A DNA stretch of 64,000 bases from Prorocentrum cordatum (Eukaryota; Sar; Dinophyceae; Prorocentrales; Prorocentraceae). A program made the position numbers and the translations under genes. The stretch is from assembly GCA_963575745.1 (NCBI GenBank), contig CAUYUJ010011447.1, forward strand, positions 897,501 through 961,500. The letters run 5' to 3'. Below, piece by piece: positions 46,145 to 57,085 of this stretch (positions are counted from its first letter, which is position 1; the number at the start of each line of letters is the position of its first letter). The notes under the pieces were generated by a model. It was not told the origin of the DNA, ran no database searches, and was given only the letters and a program-made list of their open reading frames with translations.

Positions 46145-46417
46145 GGTTTTTTTGGGGCCAGCGCCCTCAGACACGCCGGTGATCATGCGGTCACCACCTG
46201 GGTCGTGTGGGAAGACACCCATCGCTCCCCTCCTCCTCTTCCCCGCCGCCGGAGTCGACATCTGCAGCTTGAACAAGGTCGCCCTGTTCGTAAACGCTCT
46301 CGAAAACCCCCCTCCTCCTCATCCCCCCTGATCGTGCCCGGTCCGACACACTAAGGCCACGACAGCCCGCAGCCTTCAGCTGCCTCCCTGGGTTACGACT
46401 GGACGCTCCCTGGGACC
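46145..46417 (+). other. ORF3 end and ORF3/ORF4 spacer with CTTCA hairpin, copy B
   Basis: The decayed ORF3 end (GVDICSLNKVAL, ALENPP) stops near 46330. A hairpin with stem GCAGC/GCTGC and loop CTTCA lies at 46369-46383, followed two bases later by CCCTGGG. The spacer of copy A has two such hairpins, so the number of units varies between copies while the position is kept. Confidence 0.6.
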
Positions 46418-47080
46418 ATGCCCAAGAACAAACAAGGCCCCACCCGACGTTGGCCCTCGTGCCTGCCGCACTGTGAGGACGGACAGCCATTCCGATTGGG
46501 CACGCGCGTTTTCCTTGCTCGGTTCTGTCCCTGGATGCGTTGGGTTTTCTTCAACGGCGGGCGGCGCCACTGGTGCGAGATCTGCCAGGGGCCCGTGGAT
46601 GACACTCAGCACATCCTAAGCGACAAGCACTACGAAATGTCGCAAAAGCGCTACAGCGACGGGTGGCCTGACCCAAACACCTTTGTCACCCCTGGGAATC
46701 TGTGGAGCATGTGCAGTGGATCGACCTGGGACTCAAATCACCGTGTGCATATCGAGCGAAGGCCCTGGCCAGGCTGGAGGCCCGTCCAACCCTTGGTATC
46801 CCAAGACGGTGTACGCTCACGCCCTGGTCTCGTGATTCCGGAAGACGCGCTGCACGTGCCCACCACCTACCCTCTCTGGGACGACGAACCGACGTACAAC
46901 TGCCCTGGAGGCACCAGATCCGACCCAGAGCACGCGAGGTCGCACCTGATGGACACACGAGAGGCCAGGCGGACGGGCGTCAGACAGCCCGACGTTGGCG
47001 GAAGGGGCCAACGCGCTAGCAAAATCGTCCGTCGGATCACTGCCTGCCACCTGGGCAACCCGCAGCCTCGAATGGACCTT
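46418..47080 (+). CDS. ORF4 N-terminus with zinc-finger-like motif, copy B
   Basis: The start is MPKNKQGPTRRWPSCLP. The zinc-finger-like block is WCEICQGPVDDTQHILSDKH, that is C-x2-C-x9-H-x5-H, intact here but damaged in copy A. It is followed by conserved GWPDPNTFVTPGNLW and DALHVPTTYPLWDD. The open frame goes on to 47143, but conserved coding moves to the next frame near 47080 in the proline-rich stretch. Confidence 0.6.
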
Positions 47081-50000
47081 TGCCTCCGCCCCCGCCGCCC
47101 CACCCTCCGCCCGCCTGGGACCAGCCCAGCCAGCAGCGAATAGTGATGCTGGCAAAGGAAGAAGATACATCACTAGCAGGCCCGTCGGAACAGCAGCTGG
47201 ACGATTCGTTGGCACTCCAAGCGGCCGCCGACGCACTTAGTCTCTACTCTGTGCCCCTGGACTCTCCGCACTCCCGAGTCCACCCCAAGGCGGCGCTAGG
47301 GGACCTGCCCGAGGCCGTGCGGCTCCCCTCGCAGTGGCCTTACTCCCTCCAGGATCGTGGACAGACACTTCGGAGGATTGCCTGGGTAGAAAGCCAAGCG
47401 TCTGTCGAGACGGTGGACAACAGAAAAGACTCCACACTCGAAGACCTGGCCAGGAAAGGCAACTGCGCGCTCGGCGTCCGTGTCACCAGGATCGACGCCA
47501 ACTCGGACTTGGGCGACCTGGACACCTTCCGGCTACGCAACGCGCTGGAGATTCCAGAGGGTAATGAACTCTACCTACTGGAGTGGCCCTCTAAGTACAA
47601 AGTGACATCCAGGACCCAGGAGGGAGACAAGGAAGGCAAAGAACTGCACATTTCTGTCACCGGCCCCACAGTCGACAAAATTGCTGACGCCACGATCTGG
47701 TGGCCCCCCTCCCTGGGCGGTGCCATTCACCCAAGAGACGCCCAAGTGCTCGGCCTCAGCCCGTCCACCAGGTACCCGTCCGACAGATGCATAGTGCTGT
47801 ACAACAGTGGAAAGTGGGGGCCATTCCATGAAGACGAGACCAAGGCGAAACGCCCCCCAAACGACGAGGTTCCCTGGTACCGAGTGGACGAGGCCCCCTC
47901 CGACATCCAGTTCTGGCGCCAGTGTTGGGCTCTCGACCAGATCTACTACCTCCGGCAGAATGCCGCGGATCTGTTCGCCCGCACGCTGTCTCCCCTGACG
48001 TTCCTCTTAGCCCTCTTGCACGCCCCCCGGGCCGACCGACTTGCGGCCAACGACCTGCGGCGTACCAGCACAGTGGGCTCGAACCTGAGGGTCAGGGCCG
48101 CCGTCACCCTGGACTGCGACGTCCCCGACGCTGACCTCACTCAGGCTGTCCGATGCGGCCTTCTGCCGCAGGTACCGCCGCTTCCCCTGGGTTTGAAGGC
48201 TTTCTCCGACGATGAGATCTCGGACGCGACGGGGTCGGTCTTCCAGAGGGTGCGCCCCGCACCCAGTCTGGCGACCTTCCGCGACAGGGTGGACAAACAA
48301 AAGCCACACAACGACGCGATCAAGGCCCTTCAGGCCACCTTGTATCACCACGCCGTACTGGTGCACGGGCCCCCCGGGACAGGCAAGACCACCTTTTCCG
48401 TCGCATGCCTGGACATGTGGGGATGCTGCCTACGTCCGGGACAAGCAGTCGCGTTGGCAGCCGGTTCGAACACGGCGGTAGACCAGCCAGCCCTGGCAAT
48501 GTCCGAAGCGCATCAGCAACGTCGTCTCGATCCCGACACGGGGTTCCCTGGGAAATTCGTGCGCCTGGCAAGGAAGGAGCGTGTCAACGAGGGACTCGTG
48601 GACCTGACACCAGAGGGCCACTACAATAACGCCCACGGGGAGTTCCCGTTCCAGGACGGGGACAAGAGCCAGGACTTCAAGCCCTACAAGGCTAGCCTGC
48701 TTCGAGATGCCAGGGTGATCATGTCCACACACGAGGCGGCCGGAGCCCTCGGACCGAAAGACAGTCCTAACATTGTCCTCCTGGAAATCGATGAAGCTGG
48801 GCAGGCCACGGAGCTTCATGCGCTCATGTCTATGGTGAACTTGATCAACAGCGGCGGAGCCCTGGTACTGGTGGGCGAAGATACGGCTGTGGTCCACCTG
48901 TCGATCTGCTACCGCATGCATCCGCAGCTACTCGCCTTTCCGAACGCAGCCTACTACGGCAAGGGTATGACGACTGGCATCCTGGACCCGCTCAGGGACA
49001 GGCCCATCGTTGAAGGCATCCCATGGAGAGACATCACACCCTGGGAACCCGGGCGACTGACTGAACTGGCCAACCTCACCGGCTCCGACGAGGCCGACCT
49101 TCGCGCGACCCTCAAGCAGTTGGATCCTCAGCAAGACGGAGACAAGCACCGTTTCCTGCTGGTCGACACACCCTCATGGGAAGTAACGTATAGCCTCCAG
49201 CCAGGCTACGCCAACCTCCCCGAGGCAGCGCAGGCCGTGGACATCGCGCGGGCACTCCTGCCCGAGCTCGAAAAAGGCACCACCTTCAGAATCGTCGTCG
49301 GCTACCAGCTCCAGACGGCCATCCTCACGGACGGCTGGCCTCAAGGCCCCCGCCACCTCTGCGGTGTCCTGCGGAATTCAAAGGGTGGCAAGAAGGGGAA
49401 GTCAGGAAAGGGAACAGGCAGTGTTGTTCGCGACGGACAAGACATCCCTGGCCCTGGAGCTGACCCCCAAGGGCACGTGGTGGACGATCACCGATGGGAA
49501 ACCGTCTTGCGGGAGGACCACAACGCCCACACAGCCATCGGCGCTGCCTTCCCCGGACTCAGGCAGGTTGCGGGAAAGCACATGAAGAGTGGGGCTCTCA
49601 AACTTACCACCATCGACTCCAGCCAGGGTGGTGAGGCAGACATCGTAATCGTACTGACCACCAGGAGCAACGGGAAGCACAATTCGGGCTTTGTCGACGA
49701 CGCCAAACGCCTGAACGTGGCAATCACTAGGGCCAAGCGGAGTATCCTGATGTTGGGAGACGGGCGCATGTTCGCCAATGCCACCTGGTCCCAGCTGCGT
49801 GTGCTCTCGGAGTACGGGCGCTTGACCCGCCTCTGGGTCCGATTCGGGGGCGGCGCACCTGCTGGCCACAGGAGATCCCTGGTCATAGACGAGAGCTTTG
49901 ACCCACTGCCCGACCTCGCCACCTGGGTACCGTCCCCCGTCGCCTGGAGCTGCGACGCAAAGGGGGAGGACGGGCGAAATGAGCTTGATGCGGCCAAAAA

Positions 50001-51165
50001 GAAAGCCCGCGACGCCCAGGCGAGCGGCTTCGCAGAGCGCTACAACACTCCACTGGCCGAGGACTTCGACTGGGACTCCCTGGGTAAGCTAATCTCGGCC
50101 GGCCTCAACGAGATCCTCTCGACGCCTGCCTTCCACGTGCTCATCTATGTGGTGGCGGGGCTACACCCGCACGAGTTCTCGCTGGCAGAAACACCGCGAC
50201 AACCTGGCAGACTCGACCGCAAGGCTTGGTCGCACCTGGGCTTCCTGTTCGACATGTCCCTGGGTCTAGACGCGACCAATCTTGTCTACAGCATGCTCTG
50301 GGCAGCCATTGTGTGGACGCTCGGCCTTGGCACTCCCTGGGATGACGCAAACCGCGCAGTGCACGACGACTCCCTCCCTCCGGTGCCGCACGTCAAAGGA
50401 CGACGTGTAACGCTCTGTGGTCGGCGCCAGTGCACCCCCAAGGGACTCTTCCGGCAGGTTCCCCAGGCGTGGAGTGCAGCAACCAAGGATTGCTGCAGAC
50501 ACAGGAAGCACCCTGGAATGGCCGGCCTACAGGAGATTCTCAGCGGCGCCCCCGACGACCCAAAGTGGGACCAGTTCCGGAAGGAACTTAAAGACACAGA
50601 TGGCCTCCCCATGGAATCCTGCAAGACCCGGTGGCTCTTGGTCGTCATGATGTCAATGCTCCGCGAGCCGCGCGTGTTCTTGTGGCCTTTCCCCCACGCA
50701 GAGCAGGCTGGGGATGTGATCGAAGCCATCCTGGGTTTCTGTGTCCCATGGCAAGAAGCGCACCGAGGAATTCGGCACGACTTCGCAAGAACCTGGGGAC
50801 TCACGCTGGACGATCTGGCCGACCTCCACGGTCGCATCGAGGCAATCCTGCCCCACATCTCCAAGCTCGTAGCGGTGGCGCACCACCACCCGGACGCGCA
50901 GGCAGCCGGCTGCCCGCAGACCTGGAGTGAAATGGACAGGCAGGACTTTCAGATGAAGGCGCCGATGCTTGTCCTCGAGAAGATCGTCCCAGCCGCCTCC
51001 CTGGCCCCCCTGGGCACGCACCGCTGCTCGGTGTGCGCGCTTCACGTCGCGCTCGCGGGCTCTGACGCCTCCCTGGGTGACGACGATCGGTGTGCTGGGC
51101 TCGCCTACATCGGCGGCGGATTCGCGCTATCCAACACCGACCTGGACGCCCCCTTGCCGTCCACC
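47080..51165 (+). CDS. ORF4: UPF1-like SF1 helicase, copy B, motif III missing
   Basis: The longest continuous helicase frame in the window (open to 51603, conserved to about 51165). In order: SQWPYSLQDRGQTLRRIAWV; GPPGTGKTTF (motif I, 48367); AGSNTAVDQPAL; EIDEAGQATE (motif II); LSICYRMHPQLLA; TIDSSQGGEADIVIV (motif V); RLNVAITRAKRSILMLGD (motif VI). Between ALVLVGE and VVHLSICY about 33 codons are absent, including DPNQLPP of motif III, so ATP hydrolysis coupling would probably fail. UPF1-like enzymes act on RNA or DNA 5' to 3'. The C-terminal domain matches copy A. Placement after the RT ORF suggests a helper in copying or exporting the long RNA, but that is inference. Confidence 0.78.
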
Positions 51166-51712
51166 AGGCACCAAGCAGGACCCTCCACACATTCCCGACG
51201 ACAGGCTGACAGCCGAACAGAAGAACGGCAGGTTCGAGTGCGACAGGCGCGGCAAGGACCAGCTACGCTCCACAGAAGGCACGTGGATATCCGACGACAC
51301 ACGCCTGATGGTAGCACAGAACCGGCCCCAGGCCTACCTCGACGGTGCGAACATGGGATGGCACTGCGAGATCTGCTGGATCCGACACCTGGAGGACCAG
51401 GGCATCCCAGCTCCAACCGGTGCGACAGTTGCGGACAAGGTCAAGGAACACGAGCAGCAGAGGATCGGTGCCGCAAACGACAAAAAGGCGGGTGCCCTCC
51501 CGTCCCTGGGTCACCTCCCACTTGGCTTTGGATGCAGCCCCCAGGCGGACGCGAGATCGCTGTCGGACCTCATCATGACGCCGACGGGCATGCAGATCCC
51601 TGAGCGCGCCAACACCACCATTCCCATCCTACGGGTCAGAGATGAGCGGTTCGGCCTCAAAGCTGCGGAGAACAAATTCTACTCCGCACGGTGTGACACA
51701 TGCCCCCCCAGG
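51165..51712 (+). CDS. ORF4 C-terminal domain, first part, copy B
   Basis: Read in the frame of the open segment 50969-51931, this continues the copy A domain: PHIPDDRLTAEQKNGRFECD, GWHCEICWIRHLEDQG, ALPSLGHLPLGFGCSP, and RVRDERFGLKAAE up to CDTC. It follows a small indel near 51165 relative to copy A. At 51712 both copies step to the +1 frame. Confidence 0.6.
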
Positions 51713-52361
51713 GGCACCGCTCCTCGTCTGGAACACCGGAGCACCTCCCCTGGGCTGCTTCCTATGGAAGCCAGCGGAGGGGGTAGGGGTTCCCGAGCAA
51801 GCTGGGCTGCCTCCCATCGAGCGGCGAGCCATAGCCTGGTGGGAGCGCAACTGGAACGCCACTTGGTGCTGCCGACGCTGCCTGGCCCCAGTATGGAACA
51901 TCGGTCCTGCAACCCTGGGCCACATCCTTGACAGAGACTACAGGGCGCTGTACCCAGCCGAGGCCCCTGTCCTCCCAACGCTCAACAGCCAGATAGTAGC
52001 GGAGGTGCCAGTGGACATTTTCAGTTCTCTTCCATGGATAGGCGCTGACGCCAAGGCCCAAGGCGCTGACGCCAAGGCCTTCGCCAAGGCAGGAGCGGCA
52101 AACCTCCCTGGGTCTAGCGCCTCGGGTGGAGCGGCCCCCGCGGCCGAGCAAGCCCGCAGGACTCCTGCACAGCCCATGGAACTCCTGCCAGAGCTGCCAG
52201 TCCCGCAGTGGCCGCTCCTGGACAGCAGGGACGTCAACAACCCCACGCTGAGCTCAGACGACCCCAGGAGCGGATCGGCCAATGGAGACGCGGCTGTTCA
52301 GCGACTCCTGGTAACCTACCTCCGGGACTTCCACCCTGGACTGGACTACACTTGGCGACAG
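51712..52361 (+). CDS. ORF4 C-terminal domain, truncated end, copy B
   Basis: Read in the frame of the open segment 51642-52517: PLLVWNTGAPPLGCFLWKP, NWNATWCCRRCLAPVWN, VDIFSSLPWIG, then a short duplication (ADAKAQGADAKAF), and FHPGLDYTWRQ. Similarity to copy A ends at 52361; the codons after it are flanking sequence. Confidence 0.6.
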
Positions 52362-52700
52362 TCGAGGAGAAGTTATCACCCCCCCCCCCACCCACTTGGG
52401 GCCAGGGGGGGGCCGACATTTCCATTGGTTTCGCGGACGAGGCACGGAGCGGCATCTACGACTTCCCCATGCCCCTTCCACAATCGTCTCGAGGCCCACT
52501 CCCAAGGAAGACCGTAAACACACGTGTAACTCGAACGGTTACGTTAACTCGAGCATAATTCTGGGACGATATCGAACTCTGCGCGTAACTCCAGGCCTAA
52601 CACCAAATCTAACAATAACCTCAGCCGCAATTCAAAGTCGCGTCCAAATCTGAATCGATACTTGAGCCTACCACGAACCTCAACATTAACACTTCATCTT
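52362..52700. other. Junction region downstream of copy B
   Basis: No similarity to copy A is seen from 52362. A C run and G runs (52378-52415) lie close to the break. From about 52510 to 52690 the sequence is rich in AAC and TAAC at short, irregular intervals, like a decayed hexamer repeat. No gene and no A tail or stem-loop of the element are found. Confidence 0.5.
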
Positions 52701-53190
52701 ATCTCCGATCCTCCTCCTCCCTCCTCCCCCTCCCGCCTGCCCTCCCCCACTCCCCATCTCTACCTCCTCCTCCTCCCCCTGCCCTCCCCCGCGCTAATCT
52801 CCCTCCTCCTCCCCCCGCGCCCTCCTCCACTCCTCTCCTTTCCGTCGCGCGGGCGCTCGGCGCTTGCCCGAGCCTCCAGAGCTCTCTCGGCGCACGAGCC
52901 CGCGCGGCCGCCAGAGCGGCTGGCAGAAAGTGCTTCCCTCCAGGGACGGCGGCGACGACGACGGCGACGGCGACGGCGACGAAGGCGACGGCGACGACGC
53001 TGACGACGGCGACGGCAACGACGACGGCGACGGCGGCGACTACGACGCCGACGACGGCGACGACCGCAACGCCGACGCCATCGCCGCCCCCCTCCGAGTC
53101 GCCGAGGGCCGCCGAACGCCGACGAGGGCCGCCGAGGGCCGCGGAAGCCCCGCCGAAGCCCCGCCGAATGCCGCCGAGGGCCGCATCCAT
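52700..53190. repeat. Triplet-rich low-complexity DNA
   Basis: CTCCTCC-type pyrimidine repeats (52700-52850) are followed by GGCGACGAC triplet repeats (52940-53090) and GCCGAGGGCCGCCGAA-type repeats (53100-53180). Long open frames on both strands here are a by-product of the triplet period, so I do not call genes in it. Confidence 0.6.
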
Positions 53191-53306
53191 CTGCGCATCC
53201 TCCTCCTCACCCTGCTCAACCTCATCCTGCCCCACTCTCCTAGTCATTATCCTCCTCCGCCTTCGACCGATCCTCGACCTCGTCCTCCTAGCTCCTTCAC
53301 CTCCAC

Positions 53307-53399
53307 GGCGAAGCCCTCGGGCCCTCCGTCCGAGCCCGAGGAGTCGGTGGGGCCCTGCTCGTCGCCAGCGTTCTTCCGCTTCTTGTTGCTGACCTCCGC
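53307..53399 (-). CDS. Possible exon, Lys/Gly/Asp-rich
   Basis: Minus-strand frame beginning after a CGGAG acceptor-like sequence: VSNKKRKNAGDEQGPTDSSG, then SDGGPEGFAVE before GTGAAG, a good donor. It looks like a nuclear-localisation-like and disordered segment. It could be a downstream exon of the minus-strand gene. The plus strand just downstream has a competing open frame. Confidence 0.3.
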
Positions 53400-53708
53400 G
53401 GCACGAGGAGAAGGACGAGGAGAGAGCGCGGGGATGAGGGTGAGGACGAGGAGCCGAGCGAAAGACCAAGAGGGCCAGAACGATACGAGGATGACTACGC
53501 AGGGGAGGAGGGGGATGACGATAGACGCATCGATGGGGAAGGACACGGGCCACGTGAGGATCGCGAGCGGGCGAGGGGGCGGGGCGGTGGAGGAGGCAGG
53601 TCCGATGACTGGGATGGCCGAGTGGAGGAGGAGAGCGATGAGGACCAGCACAAACCCAGGGCGCACCATTCAAGTAAAAAGAAAACAACGCCCATTATTT
53701 TACCATAA
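53400..53708 (+). CDS. Possible acidic Arg/Gly-rich exon or relic
   Basis: A plus-strand frame without a start codon reads acidic and RGG-like sequence (DEGEDEEPSERPRGPERYED, DDDRRIDGEGHGPREDRERA, SDDWDGRVEEESDEDQ) and ends KKKTTPIILP at TAA 53706-53708. Composition varies and is not a simple repeat, which favours a real exon. However, no start, partner exon or domain is seen, and the opposite strand also has a candidate exon nearby. Confidence 0.25.
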   Translation, partial: GTRRRTRRERGDEGEDEEPSERPRGPERYEDDYAGEEGDDDRRIDGEGHGPREDRERARGRGGGGGRSDDWDGRVEEESDEDQHKPRAHHSSKKKTTPIILP

Positions 53709-54084
53709 ATGACGCATCCTGTGTCTAAGCTGATCCTCCTCCGCCCTCCCCCACCGATCGGCCGCTCTCATTCGCATTGCACGCCGCGCGGCCGAAATCG
53801 CCTGTCTCCTCCTCCACTCCTCCTCTCCTTGCTCCCCCTCCACTCGGCCAATCTCATCTTCACCCCCCCTCCTCCACAACTCCTCTCCGTCTCCTCCCCT
53901 TTTTCCTACCCTCCACTCGGCTCTTCTCCTCCACCTTATCTGCATCATGGCCGATTGGAGGCAGCAGTCCGTTCCGCCCGCCCCCCCCCCCTCTACCCCG
54001 CCCTCCACTTCATTGCCCTCCGCCCCCTCTCCACCCGCACCCCCGCCACCCCTCCGCGGGGCCGCCTGCGCGGGAGACGCGACA

Positions 54085-54669
54085 GCGCCGAGCGGGCGCT
54101 CGATGAAGATGCCATCCTTGCCGAGTTCCATGACCGCCTTCTCGGCCCAGTACTTCACGACGTCGATCATGTGCTTCTGCTGCGCCACGTTCACGGGCAT
54201 GATGTCCAGCTTCTCCGCCTGCTGCGGCGTGAGCCCCAAGAGGAGCTCGATAGTCATGTCCTTCACGCGCATGACCTGGATGATGCGGTCCAGCGGGCTG
54301 ACGGTGGTGAGCGTGGTGATCTTGCGGAGGTCGAACAAGCCCGCGTCGTCCGCCTTGAAGCCGCGCTCGATGCCCGAGTAGGCGAAGGTCGCGACGATGG
54401 AACGGTCCACGAAGAAACCGCCAGTGTGCAAGCCAGTCTCCGTGTCCAGCCCGCCAGCGTAGGGCTCGTTGAAGAAAAGGCCCGTAATCCAAGACTTGAG
54501 CATCTCCTCAGACGGCATGCTCGTGGACCCGTACCTGGCATCCAGACGAGAAAGAGACTGGCCAGCGGGACGATCGACCCCATCCCAGTCCCAAGCTGGC
54601 CCGCGGATGCAGCAGAACCCGTAGTCCCACGAGTTGCACAGCTCGATCTGCCCCTCACGTTCCAAGTCC
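54085..54669 (-). CDS. Exon of unassigned minus-strand gene (RGPAWDW exon)
   Basis: An AG acceptor (CCTCAG) precedes the codons for DLEREGQIELCNSWDYGF. The ~195-residue exon continues CCIRGPAWDWDGVDRP, LKSWITGLFFNEPYAGG, GGFFVDRSIVATFAYSGIER, LDRIIQVMRVKDMTIELLLG, DVVKYWAEKAVMEL and ends near FIERPLG. Codons are varied and the residues well mixed, unlike the repeats around it. The lower border is not fixed. Reading phase allows direct joining to the 55915-56049 exon through a GT-AG intron. I do not recognise the family. Confidence 0.6.
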
Positions 54670-55914
54670 TGAGGAGGGGCCCGGCGCGTCCGACCCCTCC
54701 GCCCGCCCCGTCGAGGGGCGCCCCCTAGGAGCCCCGCGAGGACCAAAGGGCCGCCAAGGCCCCCAGATGCCGCGCCGAAAAAGTCCTCCCCCGCCCCATC
54801 ACACAAAAGCCCCGCGAGGGCAACGGGGCCGTGAAACCACGCTCCGATGTGACTCCGAAGGGTCGCCCACCCCGACCCCTGCAAACCTACTCTGTCCACG
54901 TGGTCGACAGCCACGCCCGCCGCCCACGGCTTTGAATTTACACCATCCCCCGTTTTATCCGCGCACCCGCCAACCCTTCAGAGGGGGCCTCGCGCGCGCG
55001 CGAAGCGGCCCCAGTGGGCGGGACCCTCGATCAGGAGCACCCCGACACCTCTCTCTAGAGCTCGGGGGGCGGGGGGGGGGTGCGCACTGAATCCTCAATG
55101 CTGACGTTGAACGCGGCAGCGCTGATGTCGCCGACGGCCGACGACGAGCTCATGGCTGGGGCGGAGCCGACCCCCTCCCAATCGCAACAAGAAGAGGCCA
55201 CTGGATACGGCAACTGGGCGGCACGGCGAAGCGTTGTGAACTGACCCCTGCGTCCCGAGGTCAGCCCCCCCACCCATCGATCCCCCCTCAAACAGGTCCC
55301 CCCGCTGCCCTCCGACCACCCCGCATCTGACGGAAAGGGCTGCGATCCGACCCCACCCCACTTGCCCTCAGAAAACCCTGCCTCCAGAACCCCCAAGGCG
55401 GCTCTCACACCTCAAAGGAAGACCATAGCCCCTGCAACGCTACCCCCATGAAACAATGGAAGCGTGGAGGGGGGGGGGGGGGGGCGGTCGACACGCACGC
55501 GTATTTCTCGGCGTGCCCGCGCCGAATCAGAGCGGCCGTCTCGCCGCGAACAGGCGCGCCCCCGTGCCTGCCAAAATGCAGATGACAGAATTTGAAACTG
55601 CCCCCCGATCATCCCAACGGCCAGGGAACAACGGCAATCGCTCAAGAGTCTAACCCTGGGATCGTTAACGTGCTCTACTATCGTAACATCATGCTTGCCG
55701 ACGCGTCCCCAGCCTTAGAACAGCCCCGGGATCGGGCAGTGGGAGTCGGGGAGCCCGTGGTCAGACAGCCACAGCCTCCAAGCATCTTGCATGCAAGATT
55801 CCATCGCCAAGAAGCTGTCGCCGCCGAACCTACTCCAGGGGCAGCTGCCCCGCTTGTGGGGCGGCAAATGAAAGCTCCACCCGCCTCTCACGTTTGCCCT
55901 CCAGATGTGGCAAC
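54670..55914. other. Probable intron and low-complexity DNA
   Basis: Contains GC-rich sequence, a G run near 55468-55486 and scattered short frames. A 48-codon plus-strand frame at 55098 is discussed under rejected items. If the exons on both sides belong to one gene, this is a 1245-nt GT-AG intron on the minus strand. Confidence 0.4.
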
Positions 55915-56049
55915 CTGGAGGCAATAAGCATTTGCCTCCTTCTGGCTCGGGTCGTCATCGGCGCGCAGCGCCGCCACCTTGTACTCCTTCTTGTAGAGGG
56001 GATGGCCCTTGCACTTGGACGACTGCGCGGGCTTCCCCTTCACTTTCAC
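55915..56049 (-). CDS. 135-nt exon of unassigned minus-strand gene
   Basis: Exactly 45 codons lie between a CAG acceptor and a GTTGCC donor, in phase 0 at both ends: VKVKGKPAQSSKCKGHPLYK, KEYKVAALRADDDPSQKEAN, then AYCLQ. The clean borders and lack of repeats support an exon. It is lysine-rich; no domain is recognised. Confidence 0.55.
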
Positions 56050-56369
56050 CTGGGCTGGGGCGGAGAAACAGGGCGGGGGATGGGGAGGGCAGACGAGGCC
56101 ACCACCTCGCGACGTCCCCAAAACAGTGCTTGCACATAAAGGGCCTTACTTCGGCCTCCACGGGGCTGGTCGGGCACGCGCGGGGTCCACGATGAGAACG
56201 GCACCGCGCCGAATGCCAGCTGCGGGCCGCGCCGCCGCTGACCCTGGGGGAGGGGTGGAGGCGACGAGACCAAACAGAAGTGGAGGAAATGGCGATCGCA
56301 GGTGCAGCGTCACGAGGGGTGGCAGACGGGCGCTGGGACCGCGGGCGATGGCCCTCCCTCGCCAAGGAG

Positions 56370-57085
56370 GCTGAGAGCGCCGAGGAGGCTGGGGGGGGCG
56401 ACGAGGCTGGGGAGGGGGGGGAGGGGGGGGGGTGGGGGGGGCTGATGCGGACGAGGGGGCGCTGAGGCGGTTGCGGAGGCTGGCGAAGCTGAGGAAGCTG
56501 AAGGGAGGGAGGGGTAAAAGGGGGCTACGGAGGCGAAGGAGGCTAATGAGACGAAGGAGACGAAGGAGGCGAACGAGGCGAAGTGGGCTGAGGGGGCTAG
56601 GAATGCTAAGGAGGCGAAGGATGCGAAGCTTGGCGAGGACGCGGGTGGAATTGAGGAGGTGCAGGGTGCTAAGTGTGCTACGCAGGCTACGAAGGACAGG
56701 GAGGCGACGGATGCGAAGGGATCCGAGGGCGCTGGGGAAGCGGATGAAGGAGGCAAGCGACGCTGAGGAGGCTGATGAGGCTGGGGAAGCTGGGGAGGCT
56801 GAGAATGCTGGGAGCTCTGATGAGGGGAGGGGGGTGGGGGAGTCGGGCTGAGTAGGCTGAGTAGGCTGAGTGGGCCCAGGAGGCTGAGGGGGCTAAGGGG
56901 GCCAAGGGTGCGAAGGGTGTTAATGAGGCTGAGGAGGCTAAGGAGGCTAAGGGGGCGAATGGGGCGAACGATGTTACGGAGGCGAAGGGGGATAAGGAGC
57001 CTGAGGAGGCGAACGAGGCGAAGGTGGCGAAGGATGCGAAGGAGGCGAACGAGGCGAAGGAGGCGAATGAGGCGACGGAGGCGTC
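56370..57085. repeat. Degenerate 9-bp minisatellite (GAGGCTGAG / GAGGCGAAG)
   Basis: The plus strand is built from GAGGCGAAG, GAGGCTGAG and AGGGGGCTA-like units with a 3-bp and 9-bp period, after a G-rich tract at 56390-56445. Both strands give long open frames of Glu/Ala or Ala/Ser/Phe repeats that are artefacts of the period. Probably intronic to the minus-strand gene. A similar array lies at 63685-63835. Confidence 0.65.

Larger units (their letters stand above)
29536..52361 (+). mobile_element. Giant non-LTR retrotransposon, copy B (3' truncated)
   Basis: The second copy is in the same orientation, joined directly to the A run of copy A. Order is leader, ORF1 (29738 to about 34800), ORF2 (34808 to about 38165), ORF3 (38242 to about 46330), ORF4 (from 46418). 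It keeps the methyltransferase domain missing from copy A and has a single ORF1 repeat unit. Similarity to copy A stops after the codons for DYTWRQ at 52361, so the ORF4 end, ORF5 and 3' UTR are absent. Loss of the 3' end is unusual for LINEs, which lose 5' ends; later deletion, recombination or misassembly are possible. Where coding, the copies differ largely at third codon positions. Stops lie at 32621, about 32688, 33531, 34549, 42853, 43186 and 44605. Confidence 0.85.

Noticed and set aside
51165-51603. End of the long helicase frame of copy B as coding
   Set aside because: After about 51165 the conserved protein continues in another frame; the residues to 51603 have no match in copy A.
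52864-53712. 282-codon plus-strand and 329-codon minus-strand open frames
   Set aside because: Most of their length is GGC/GAC and CTCC triplet repeat; only the short pieces listed as low-confidence exons look like protein.
55098-55244. 48-codon plus-strand frame starting MLTLNAAALMSPTADDEL
   Set aside because: Looks protein-like but lacks any support from splice sites, homology or neighbours, and the minus strand is also open there.
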